28,337 nucleotides of DNA from an uncultured Acidobacteriota bacterium. GTDB taxonomy: Bacteria; Acidobacteriota; Thermoanaerobaculia; Gp7-AA8. Below are positions 16,242 through 23,942 of the stretch, piece after piece. Position numbers and translations under genes: made by a program. The notes below the pieces were generated by a model. That model had not been told where the DNA came from. It made no database searches and worked only from the letters and a program-made list of their open reading frames with translations. The DNA is taken from contig CAMPKJ010000035.1 in NCBI GenBank assembly GCA_946887105.1, positions 1-28,337 on the forward strand. The letters are read 5' to 3'. Each line of letters opens with the position of its first letter. Within the stretch, counting starts at the first letter, position 1.

Positions 16242-16304
16242 CACATCCTCCTGTTCGGGTTGGAGGAAAATAGCACGACCGTTCGTTTCAGTCCAGGGGG
16301 AAGG

Positions 16305-18079
16305 TCAGAAGCAAGGCAACGCGTGCGACGCGCGTCCGCCGGCTTCGACGCCAACGACCTTCCCGAGCGTGCGCGCGAGGTCGAGCGGCGAGGCGTCGCC
16401 GTCATAGACACCGGGCTTCACGCCGGCGCCCCAGAACATCAGCGGGACGCGCAGGTCGTCCTCGACCGGCTGTCCGTGCGTGGTGCTTTGCGAACCTCCC
16501 ATCCAGATCCAGCCGGGGCGCAGCGCCATGAGCACCTCGCCGGCGCGGTCGGAGCGATAGGAGGCGCGCATCAGTTGTTTCGCCCGCGATCCACGCGCGT
16601 CCGCGGCGAGCATCTCCGTATTGGTCCACACCTCGGCGATGCCATGATCCTTCATCGCGGCGACGATGTCGCGCAGCGCGCGCTTCACGCGCTCGCCATC
16701 GAGACTCAACTCCGCGATGCGTTTCCAGTTCAGCCAGAGGCCCGGCTCTTCGAAGAAAAACACCAGCGCGTGCGTCAGCGGAGCGTCTTCGGAGAAGGGG
16801 AGGTCCAATCGCCGCGCGAGCTTGCGTTCGATGTCGATGCGCAGCGGCGGGAGATCGGCGATGCGTGCGGCGTTGGCGTCGGGCGTGCGCAGGTCGATGC
16901 GTCCGGCGTCGGCTTCGGGATCGCGCAGCTTCGCGATCTCCGGATTCGGCTGCACGCCATGATCGGCGGTGAGTGCGACCAGCACGCGATCGCCGAAGCG
17001 GCGCTCCAACACATCGAGGAAGTGCGCGAGCGAGCGATCGAGGCGCGCGAAATTGTCGGCCACTTCCATCGAATCTGGACCGTAGTAGTGACCGACATAA
17101 TCGGTTGGCGTGACGCCGACGAACAACAGGTCCGGCGCGCCGTCGCGGGCGCCGAGGTCTTCGGTGACGATCAAATGGTGCGCGAAGTCGAAGACGAGGT
17201 CTTGTGCGAAGGGCGTATACGTGAACGCCTTCGCCGATTGCACCGGATGCGGAAAGGTGCCGCCGTAGGTCGTGTTCTTGAGCGGCCATGCCTCGGGGGG
17301 ATCGAAGGTCACGCGGCGCAAGTCCGCCGCCGGGATGTACGGCGACGGGCGCCATTGCGCGGACGCGGGTAAGTATCCCGGAAAGAACTCATTGAATGCG
17401 AGGACTTCCGGATTGAAGCGGTAATAGGTCGAGGACACGAAGCCCGGCAAGTCGCGATCGAACCAATACGCCGCGTCGGCACGGCGGCCGGCCATGAGGA
17501 TCGCGGCCCGATCCTTGAGCGCGACTGCAAACACGCGCGACCGTGGATCGCGCTCCTTCACGCGATCGCCGAGTGCGTCGCCGGAGAGATTGGCCGGAGA
17601 CATGCCGCTGCTCCGGCCCGCGCTCACCTGCACGCGCTCGTCGTACGTGCAGTAGCGCGGCGTGCCGCCGAGCGTCCACCACGGCGCGGCCGCCGTCTCG
17701 TTGCGCGTCTTCACACCGGGCGCGACGTACGCCGTGATGTCGTCGAAGTACCACCGCCACTGCGCTTCATCGAGCGGCGCGTCGCGCTCGAACCAGCTGT
17801 TGCCGACGATGCCGCTCTCCGCCGGCGTGAGTCCCGTGCCGATCGCCGCGTGCCCCGGACCGGTGAACGTGACGCTGTGGCGATAACGCGCGTTCGGGAA
17901 CACCGCCCCTTCGCGTGCGAAGCGCGCGAAGCCGCCTCCGTGAGCCAGGAAGAGAAGCGGCTCGCGTAGTCGGCGCGCATCTGATCGACGGAGATGACCA
18001 CGATGAGGCGCGGAGCCTCGGCGGAAAGGGTGAGCGTGCCCGCGATGAAAAGCGCGGCCGTGATCGTGCGCAGATTCAC
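16305..18079 (-). CDS. Exported PafA-type alkaline phosphatase, reading frame broken near the N-terminus
   Basis: This enzyme removes phosphate from organic phosphomonoesters in the periplasm. The N-terminus (GTG 18079, overlapping the upstream stop) reads NLRTITAALFIAGTLTLSAEA, a signal peptide, then RLIVVISVDQMRADY with a metal-binding Asp. After about position 17960 the homologous sequence continues in another frame: GGGFARFAREGAVFPNARY, then SVTFTGPGHAAIGTG with the nucleophile Thr (codon 17862-17864), VGNSWFER, and ALKDRAAILMAGR. The last carries the Lys and Arg that mark PafA-type monoesterases. The metal sites PTDYVGHYYGPDS, ALTADHGVQPNPE and TTHGQPVEDD are intact. A single missing base near 17940-17960 would explain the break. 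All downstream key residues are conserved, so a sequencing error or very recent mutation is likely. It pairs with the adjacent acid phosphatase. Confidence 0.85.
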
Positions 18080-18939
18080 CGCAGCGCGTCCACCTTCTTT
18101 TTCACCTGCTCGCACGGCGTGCCGCCGGGGGTGACCACGGCGCGCTCCCACGATCCGTACATCGGATTGGGGAGAAGGAACCACACTTCGCCCCACCAGC
18201 TGCGCACGCTTTCCACGAGGGCATTGCGCTCGGCGAGCGTCTTTCCCGATGCGGGTGCGAAGTCGTTGAGATCGTCGCCGATGAGCAGCAGGATGCGATG
18301 CGTCGCCGCGACGTGCGCGCGCCGCGGAGACTTGTCGCTGGTGGTCCAGCCGTTCTTGCCCTGCAGCAGCAATGTGTCGACGTTCGGGTCGAGCGGCAGT
18401 CCGAGGCGTTCCAGATTGAGGCGCGTGCCGGCCTCCTCCTCGACGTCGCGGTTCGTGACGTAGAACGCCGTCACGCCGCGCGATTTCGCGTACGCGAGAA
18501 ACTCCGCGGCGCCGGGAACCGCGCGCGCTGCGCCCTCCGCGGTCCACGCCTTCCACATCTTCGAGTCATACGTCGTATGCGCACGGATGGCGCGCGACTC
18601 GAACTCGCTGTTGTCGAGCACCGTCTCGTCGAGATCGAGAATGACCGCCGGAGGCTGCGTCGGATCGTTCGACGTCTCCTCCAGTGCGCCTTTCACGAAT
18701 GGACTCTCGAGTGCCGCATCGAGTGCCTTGCGTGCGTTCGCGTAGATCTGCAGCGTCGTGGCGCGATATTCGGCCGACGTCTGGACCCACAACGTGGCGT
18801 TGAGAATCGAATGACCGGGATCGCAGTCCGCGACCGCGGCGGGTGAGAGTGAGGGTGCGGGTGCGGGAGTGGCGACGGGCGTGGTGGTAGCGCATGCGAG
18901 TGAAGTCAGCGCGAAGAGCAGGGAAAGAGTGCGTTTCAT
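18076..18939 (-). CDS. Lipoprotein HAD-family acid phosphatase (class C, e(P4)-like)
   Basis: The start ATG 18939 follows a GGAGG site and yields 287 residues. The N-terminus KRTLSLLFALTSLAC is a lipoprotein signal peptide with Cys16 as the lipid-modified residue, followed by a Pro/Ala/Thr linker. The catalytic HAD motif is ILDLDETVLDNS (Asp102, Asp104), followed by VTNRD as motif II, and GDDLNDFAP as motif IV. The SAEYRATTLQIYANAR helix before the first motif is typical of class C acid phosphatases such as e(P4), which dephosphorylate nucleotides such as NMN and NADP fragments at the cell surface. Its stop overlaps the GTG start of the alkaline phosphatase (GTGA), indicating a phosphate-scavenging operon. 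Confidence 0.93.
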   Translation of the reverse strand: MKRTLSLLFALTSLACATTTPVATPAPAPSLSPAAVADCDPGHSILNATLWVQTSAEYRATTLQIYANARKALDAALESPFVKGALEETSNDPTQPPAVILDLDETVLDNSEFESRAIRAHTTYDSKMWKAWTAEGAARAVPGAAEFLAYAKSRGVTAFYVTNRDVEEEAGTRLNLERLGLPLDPNVDTLLLQGKNGWTTSDKSPRRAHVAATHRILLLIGDDLNDFAPASGKTLAERNALVESVRSWWGEVWFLLPNPMYGSWERAVVTPGGTPCEQVKKKVDALR

Positions 18940-18956
18940 CGGTCCTCCAAAGTGAA

Positions 18957-18982
18957 ACGGCCACCCGTTGCCGGGTGGCCGT
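18957..18982 (-). terminator. Intrinsic terminator for the TonB-dependent receptor gene
   Basis: ACGGCCACCCG and CGGGTGGCCGT form a perfect 11-bp stem with a 4-base loop. On the minus strand it begins 24 bases after the receptor stop and continues into TTTCACTTT, a weak T-tract. The Shine-Dalgarno of the next gene lies directly after it, so some read-through into the phosphatase operon is possible. Confidence 0.75.
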
Positions 18983-19006
18983 TCATTTACCACGATTACG
19001 TAAGGA

Positions 19007-22000
19007 CTAGAACGAGACGCGCAGCCCGAGGCGTGCCTGCCAGCGCGACGCCAGGTTGGCGGTCGAGAACTGGCTGCCCGGCTCCAGACGGCCGTTCGCG
19101 GCTTCGCGATAGACCGGCAGGCCGGTGGTCGGGTCCTGACCCGAGTACGCCACCGGCTGGTAGGTGTTGTTCAGGACGAAGCGCTGCACGCCGGAGTCCT
19201 CGTCGAACATGTTCAGCAGGTTCAGGATGTCGGTCTGGATCGAGACGCGCGTGCCGAACATCTGCGGCAGGCCGAGCTCGTAGTGGAAGTCCAGACGGCG
19301 CGTCCACGGCTGCTGGAGCGAGTTGCGTTCCGGAGCGTCACCCGATCCCGGCGTGAGGCCGACCGAGGTGAGGAAGTTCGTGAAGAGCGCCTTGTCGAGC
19401 GGACTCTGCGTGGCGGTATTGCTGCGGCACGGCGACGTCGCATTCGGCGCGGCCGTGGAGCTCGCCGGGCAGAGGATCAGGTCGGTCGGGATGAACAGCA
19501 GGTCGTTGTTCGTCGAGCCGTCGCGGTTCACGTCGCCGCCGAGGAGCAGCGAGTACGGCTGACCGGCCTGTGCGACGTAGAAGAGACCGAAGCCGTGCGT
19601 GAGCGGTCCAGTCGTCAGACCGTACGTCGCGGCGATGTTGAAGCGGTGCTTGACCTGGAACGACGAGGTGGTCACTTCCGGCGTGAAGATGTCGCCGTTG
19701 CGGGTGATGAAGCCGAACTGCCAGTTGGAGCTCGCGGTGCTGGAGGTGCCTTCACCGACCGACTCTGCGGTCTGGTGCGCGTACGAGCCGCTGAGCGAGA
19801 GATTGCCCATGCGCTTCTCGAGCTGCAGGGTCTCGGTGCGCTCCTGGCCTTCGTCGGTGTTGGTCAGGAAATACGCGTTGCCGATCTGAGTGCTGACGCG
19901 CGCATAGGTCTTGCGGCCGTCGAGCGGGCTCACGCCGTCCTCGACCCGGTTGACGTTCTGGTAGTAGACGTCCTGCTGGGTCTGCGACCAGAGCACTTCG
20001 ACGCTGCCGCGAACGCCCCAGAAGAGCTCGCGGTCGTAGCCGAGGGTGGCGCGCAGAACGCGCGGGAACTCGAAGTCAGGATCGGAGAGCGAGATGTCGG
20101 GCACCGCGCCGGCGCCGAGATTGCGGGGCTGGTTGTTCGGATCCGGGTTGAAGAGCGGGCGAACGCAGGAACCGGTGCAGCCGAGCGAAACCTGCTCGAT
20201 GCCGGTGCCGCCGTAGTTGTTCGAGATCCAGACGAACGGCGCGCGGCCGGCGAAGATGCCGATGCCGCCGCGGAGCTGCTGCTTGCCCGCGCTGCCGATG
20301 TCCCAGTTGAAGCCGAAGCGCGGCTCCCAGGTGATGCTCTCGCTCGGAACTGCGGAGGTGTCGAAGCCGATGGCCGACTCCACGAGCGGATTGTGGGACG
20401 GCGTGGTGTTGAACTTCGGCTTGTCGGCGCGCAGTCCGAAGGTCAGGGTCACGCCATTGCCGGCGCGCCACTGATCGCTGGCGTAGAGGGAGTACTGCGC
20501 CGCCTCGAACTCCGTCGCGCGGCGCGGATCCGAGCCGGTCGCGAAGCCGATGCGATAGATGTCCGGCGTGCCTGCCTGGAACGCGGCGAAGTCAGGGAAA
20601 TGGTAGTACCCGTAGAAGTCCGAGATGAACAGGTTGGCGAACTCGAACATCTGGTTGCTGGTGCCGAACACCAACGTGTGGTTGCCGGTGACGTACGTGA
20701 AGTCGTCGGTGAGCTCGAGGATGGTCTGGTCGAGCGCGTTCGCGCCCGAGAAGCGCTCGGTGCCGAGCTGGATCGTGCCGGAGCGCTCGCCGCCCGGGCC
20801 GATCTCGACGGTCGGGAAGATGACCGGCGTGGAGCGCTGCTCCTTGATGGTCTGGTAACCGATACGGCCTTCGTTGAAGGCGTTCGCGGAGAAGACGCTG
20901 TTCACCTGCGCGACCGTGGAGTTGGTCTTGCTGGGGAAGCTGTAGATGTTGGTGGGGAAGTAGAAGCGGCTGGTGCTGCGGGTGAAGCTCGAAGGCGCGT
21001 TGTCCTGCGTGGCGTCGACGTAGTTGTGACGCAGCGTGACGTTGGTGGACGATCCGATGTTGGCGTCGAGGCGGCCGAAGAACAGCTTGCTCTCGGTGGC
21101 GAAGACCAGGTCTCCGAGGCCGCCGAGGTCGAGACCGTACTGGCTCTGCACGAAGTTCGCGACATCCGCTGCGGACGGCAGGCCCTGCGTCTGCGGCGTG
21201 CTGCGATAGACGATGCCGGTCGAGCCGTCGGCGGACGTGCCGTTCGGATCGGAGCGGTCGTTCGTCTCGGCGCTGACGAAGAAGAACAGTTTGTCGCGGA
21301 CGATGCGGCCGCCGAGGCGTCCGCCGTACTGCTCCTGCTCGAACTCGTTGACCTTCGTGCCGAACGGTCCTTCGCCGACGAACTCCGGATCGCGCTTCGA
21401 GCCGAAGAGCGAGCCTTCGAAGTCGTTCGTTCCGGAGCGGGTGACGGCATTCACGCCGCCGCCGGTGAAGCCGCTCTGACGGACGTCATACGGCGAGATC
21501 AGGAGCTGGATCTGCTGGATGGCGTCGAGCGAGATCGGCTGCGTGCCGGCCTGTCCGCCCGGAGTGCCCGAGGCGGCGAGACCGAACAGGTCGTTGTTCA
21601 CGGCGCCGTCGATCTGGATATTGTTGTAGCGGTTGTTGCGGCCCGCGACGAACATGAACGTACCGTCGCCGGTGAGGCTGGTGTTGAAGTACGGATTCGT
21701 GCGCGCGAAATCCTGAATCTGGCGGTTGACCGTCGGCAGCTGCTCGATCTGGTCTTCCGAGACCGCCGACGTCGATCCGGTGCGGTTCGGATTGATGATG
21801 TCGTCGGCGGTGGCGGTCACGGTGATGGCTTCGGTGACCGTGCTCAGGGACATGTTCACGCCGACTTCGACGGTCTGGCCGAGCGTGACGCTGATGTTGT
21901 TGGCCTCGAACGGCCGGAATCCCTCGAGATTCGCGCTGATGCGGTACGGACCGCCGACGCGAACGTTCGGGATGAGGTAGCGGCCGTTCGCGCCGCTGAC

Positions 22001-22180
22001 CGTGTCATAGCGCGTTCCGGTCGGAACGTGAACGGCTTCGATGGTCACGCCCGGCAGTGCTTCGCCGCCGGCCGAGACCGTGCCGGCGATATTGCCGGTG
22101 GTGGTTTGCGCCATCGTCATCGGCGCGAAGGCCAGTAACGCGATGGCGATCAACAACAACAATCGGTGGGGAGTACGCAT
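19007..22180 (-). CDS. Oar-like TonB-dependent receptor with carboxypeptidase-regulatory domain
   Basis: This 1057-residue outer-membrane protein starts MRTPHRLLLLIAIALLAFAP with cleavage after MTMA, preceded by AGGAGG. Residues about 28-110 form a carboxypeptidase-regulatory-like beta-sandwich (TTTGNIAGTVSAGGEALPGV, then TVSGANGRYLIPNVRVGGPY). The plug runs from about residue 115 to 260 (EAITVTATADDIIN, RNNRYNNIQIDGAVNND, TGGGVNAVTRSGTNDF), followed by a long 22-strand barrel. It ends LGLRVSF, with the terminal Phe expected of barrel proteins. This layout matches the Oar/SusC-like receptors that are abundant in Acidobacteriota, where ligands are mostly oligosaccharides, peptides or unknown compounds. 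There is no adjacent SusD gene. It has its own likely promoter and terminator, so it is a single-gene unit. The ligand cannot be inferred. Confidence 0.94.
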   Translation of the reverse strand: MRTPHRLLLLIAIALLAFAPMTMAQTTTGNIAGTVSAGGEALPGVTIEAVHVPTGTRYDTVSGANGRYLIPNVRVGGPYRISANLEGFRPFEANNISVTLGQTVEVGVNMSLSTVTEAITVTATADDIINPNRTGSTSAVSEDQIEQLPTVNRQIQDFARTNPYFNTSLTGDGTFMFVAGRNNRYNNIQIDGAVNNDLFGLAASGTPGGQAGTQPISLDAIQQIQLLISPYDVRQSGFTGGGVNAVTRSGTNDFEGSLFGSKRDPEFVGEGPFGTKVNEFEQEQYGGRLGGRIVRDKLFFFVSAETNDRSDPNGTSADGSTGIVYRSTPQTQGLPSAADVANFVQSQYGLDLGGLGDLVFATESKLFFGRLDANIGSSTNVTLRHNYVDATQDNAPSSFTRSTSRFYFPTNIYSFPSKTNSTVAQVNSVFSANAFNEGRIGYQTIKEQRSTPVIFPTVEIGPGGERSGTIQLGTERFSGANALDQTILELTDDFTYVTGNHTLVFGTSNQMFEFANLFISDFYGYYHFPDFAAFQAGTPDIYRIGFATGSDPRRATEFEAAQYSLYASDQWRAGNGVTLTFGLRADKPKFNTTPSHNPLVESAIGFDTSAVPSESITWEPRFGFNWDIGSAGKQQLRGGIGIFAGRAPFVWISNNYGGTGIEQVSLGCTGSCVRPLFNPDPNNQPRNLGAGAVPDISLSDPDFEFPRVLRATLGYDRELFWGVRGSVEVLWSQTQQDVYYQNVNRVEDGVSPLDGRKTYARVSTQIGNAYFLTNTDEGQERTETLQLEKRMGNLSLSGSYAHQTAESVGEGTSSTASSNWQFGFITRNGDIFTPEVTTSSFQVKHRFNIAATYGLTTGPLTHGFGLFYVAQAGQPYSLLLGGDVNRDGSTNNDLLFIPTDLILCPASSTAAPNATSPCRSNTATQSPLDKALFTNFLTSVGLTPGSGDAPERNSLQQPWTRRLDFHYELGLPQMFGTRVSIQTDILNLLNMFDEDSGVQRFVLNNTYQPVAYSGQDPTTGLPVYREAANGRLEPGSQFSTANLASRWQARLGLRVSF

Positions 22181-22266
22181 GAATCCTCCTGAATGTGCTG
22201 AAAGCGAAGATGGACGTGCGCCACGGGAACGACGGCGCGCTGTTACGAACCTGATTTTGGTCGGAT

Positions 22267-22297
22267 AGTGTAGATCACTCGGCGCAGAACGGGTAAA
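22267..22297 (-). promoter_or_regulatory. Candidate promoter of the receptor gene
   Basis: On the minus strand TTTACC (22292-22297) and TACACT (22267-22272) are separated by 19 bp, and the receptor start lies about 86 bases downstream. The gap 22181-22321 holds nothing else recognisable. TTGCCA at 22303-22308 is an alternative -35 with too long a spacer. The boxes are weak matches to the sigma-70 consensus. Confidence 0.35.
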
Positions 22298-22321
22298 GAA
22301 CGTGGCAAAAAAGTAGCGGCC

Positions 22322-23692
22322 TCAGAAACTCTTGAGAAAGGCCTCGTTCGACGGGAACTTCTGCAAGCGCTCCAGCAGCATCTTCATCGCCGTGAGCGGA
22401 TCCGTGCCTGCCAGCGCGCGACGCAGCGTGTGAATCTTGGTGAGCACGTTCGGCGGAAGGAGTTTCTCCTCCTTGCGCGTACCGGTCTGACCGATGTTCA
22501 TGGCCGGGAAGATGCGCCGTTCGAACAGGCCGCGGTCGAGCACGATCTCCGTGTTGCCCGTTCCTTTGAATTCCTGAAAGATCACCTCGTCCATGCGCGA
22601 GCCGGTATCGACCAGCGCCGTGGCGATGATGGTCAGCGAGCCCCAGTCCTCGGCGTTGCGCGCCGCGCCGAAGAAACGCCGCGGCTTCTCCATCGTGCGC
22701 GCGTCGATGCCGCCGGAAAGGATCTTGCCCGAGCCGCGCTGCTCGTTGTTGTACGCGCGCGACATGCGCGTGATCGAGTCGCAGAGGATGACCACGTCTT
22801 TCTTCGTCTCGACCAACCGGCGCGCGCGCTCGAGGATGATCTCGGCGAGATGGATGTGACTCTCCGCCGTTTCATCCGATGACGACGCCACCACTTCGCC
22901 TTTCGCGACGGAGCGCCGGAAGTCGGTGACTTCCTCGGGGCGTTCGTCGACGAGCAACACGAACAGGACCACTTCCGGATGATTCAGGTTCAGTCCGTGC
23001 GCGATGTCTTTGAGGAGCGTGGTCTTGCCCGCTTTCGGCGGAGCGACCACGAGGCAGCGCTGCCCTTTGCCGATCGGCGCGAGCAGATCGAGCACGCGCG
23101 TGGTGAGGCGTTCCGGCTCCGTTTCGAGCTTGAACATCTCGTTCGGATCGATGGAGATCAGCTCGGAGAAGGGACGGCGCGACTCGCGGTACTCCTCGAG
23201 CGGCAGACCTTCGACCGTTTCCAGTCCGACGAACTCCAGTCCGTTGCCGGTGCGGCGCGCGGAACCGGAGAGCGCCAGTCCGGCCTGGAGGTGGAGGCGC
23301 TCGACGAACGTGCGCGGCACGATTGGATCGCCCTGCTGCAGCATGTAGCCGTTGGCGGGATCGACGAGGATGCCGGTGCCGTTCGGCTTCACGTGCAGAA
23401 CGCCGGCGACCGGAACGAGCTCGCCGGGCGCGACGTCGATCGGAGCGGAGCCGCCTCCGTTTTCCTGGCGCATCGGCCGGTCGCCGCCGCCTTCGCGGCC
23501 ACGGCCGCGACGGGAGCGTCGCCTGCGCCGTCCGGCGCCGTTGGCTCCCGCGCCGTACGACTGCGGCGGTTGTGCTTCGTTACCTGGTGACGGACCGTTG
23601 CCATTGCCGACGGGCTGTCCCTCGGCTCCGGCACCGTCCGTGCGGCGTCTGCGCCGACGCCGCTTACGCGGAGTGCGATTGTCTGGTGTCAT
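22322..23692 (-). CDS. rho: Transcription termination factor Rho
   Basis: Rho is the hexameric RNA-dependent ATPase that ends transcription. The ATPase core is canonical: Walker A at about residues 218-225 (PPKAGKTT), LLVDERPEEVTDF, GEVVASSSDET, ILCDSITRMSRAYN, the Q-loop SGKILSGGID, RRFFGAARNAEDWGSLTIIATAL and the R-loop EFKGTGNTE. The N-terminus differs from the E. coli protein: residues 1-85 are a disordered Arg/Gly-rich tail (two runs of Arg) in place of the helical Rho_N domain. In the OB-fold the usual GFGFLR reads GTGILV (residues 105-110), so the aromatic RNA-stacking residues are missing. The length of 456 is within the range for the family. No Shine-Dalgarno precedes ATG 23692; TAAGAATTCGC just upstream could be a -10 box of a leaderless message. 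It diverges from the kinase gene. Confidence 0.96.
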   Translation of the reverse strand: MTPDNRTPRKRRRRRRRTDGAGAEGQPVGNGNGPSPGNEAQPPQSYGAGANGAGRRRRRSRRGRGREGGGDRPMRQENGGGSAPIDVAPGELVPVAGVLHVKPNGTGILVDPANGYMLQQGDPIVPRTFVERLHLQAGLALSGSARRTGNGLEFVGLETVEGLPLEEYRESRRPFSELISIDPNEMFKLETEPERLTTRVLDLLAPIGKGQRCLVVAPPKAGKTTLLKDIAHGLNLNHPEVVLFVLLVDERPEEVTDFRRSVAKGEVVASSSDETAESHIHLAEIILERARRLVETKKDVVILCDSITRMSRAYNNEQRGSGKILSGGIDARTMEKPRRFFGAARNAEDWGSLTIIATALVDTGSRMDEVIFQEFKGTGNTEIVLDRGLFERRIFPAMNIGQTGTRKEEKLLPPNVLTKIHTLRRALAGTDPLTAMKMLLERLQKFPSNEAFLKSF

Positions 23693-23901
23693 GCGAATTC
23701 TTAGAACTCAAAAAAAACCGTACTGAGCTTTTCACCTGTCCCGGGAAACCGACGACGTCATGGCGGAGAGTCAAGTCTCAACGCCGCGCGGGATGCCTGA
23801 CGCAAAGTCGTCGCGCTAGGTGCAACGGCAGTATGGGGAAGTGTTTTTTGAAAATCAAGCGTGCCGCCCAACTAGCCAGTGGCAACAACTCTGTGCCAGA
23901 A

Positions 23902-23931
23902 TTGCCGCCTCAATCCCCAACCACCTATGGG
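23902..23931 (+). promoter_or_regulatory. Candidate promoter of the receiver-kinase-TonB gene
   Basis: TTGCCG (23902-23907) and TATGGG (23926-23931) are spaced 18 bp and lie 11 bp before ATG 23943, which has no Shine-Dalgarno sequence. The rest of the 250-bp gap shared with rho (23693-23942) shows an eight-base A tract near 23710 and no other clear signal. Confidence 0.35.
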
Positions 23932-23942
23932 CCCTCACGTAC

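Noticed and set aside
19283..22138. 951-codon open frame on the plus strand opposite the TonB-dependent receptor
   Set aside because: It is the shadow of the receptor's GC-rich codon bias: the translation is Arg/Val/Ala/Glu-rich with no recognisable domain, whereas the minus strand gives a full receptor with signal peptide and terminal Phe.
23820..23942. 41-residue N-terminal extension of the kinase from ATG-like start at 23820
   Set aside because: The extension is unlike a receiver domain and overlaps the likely promoter; ATG 23943 is directly before the first conserved strand.
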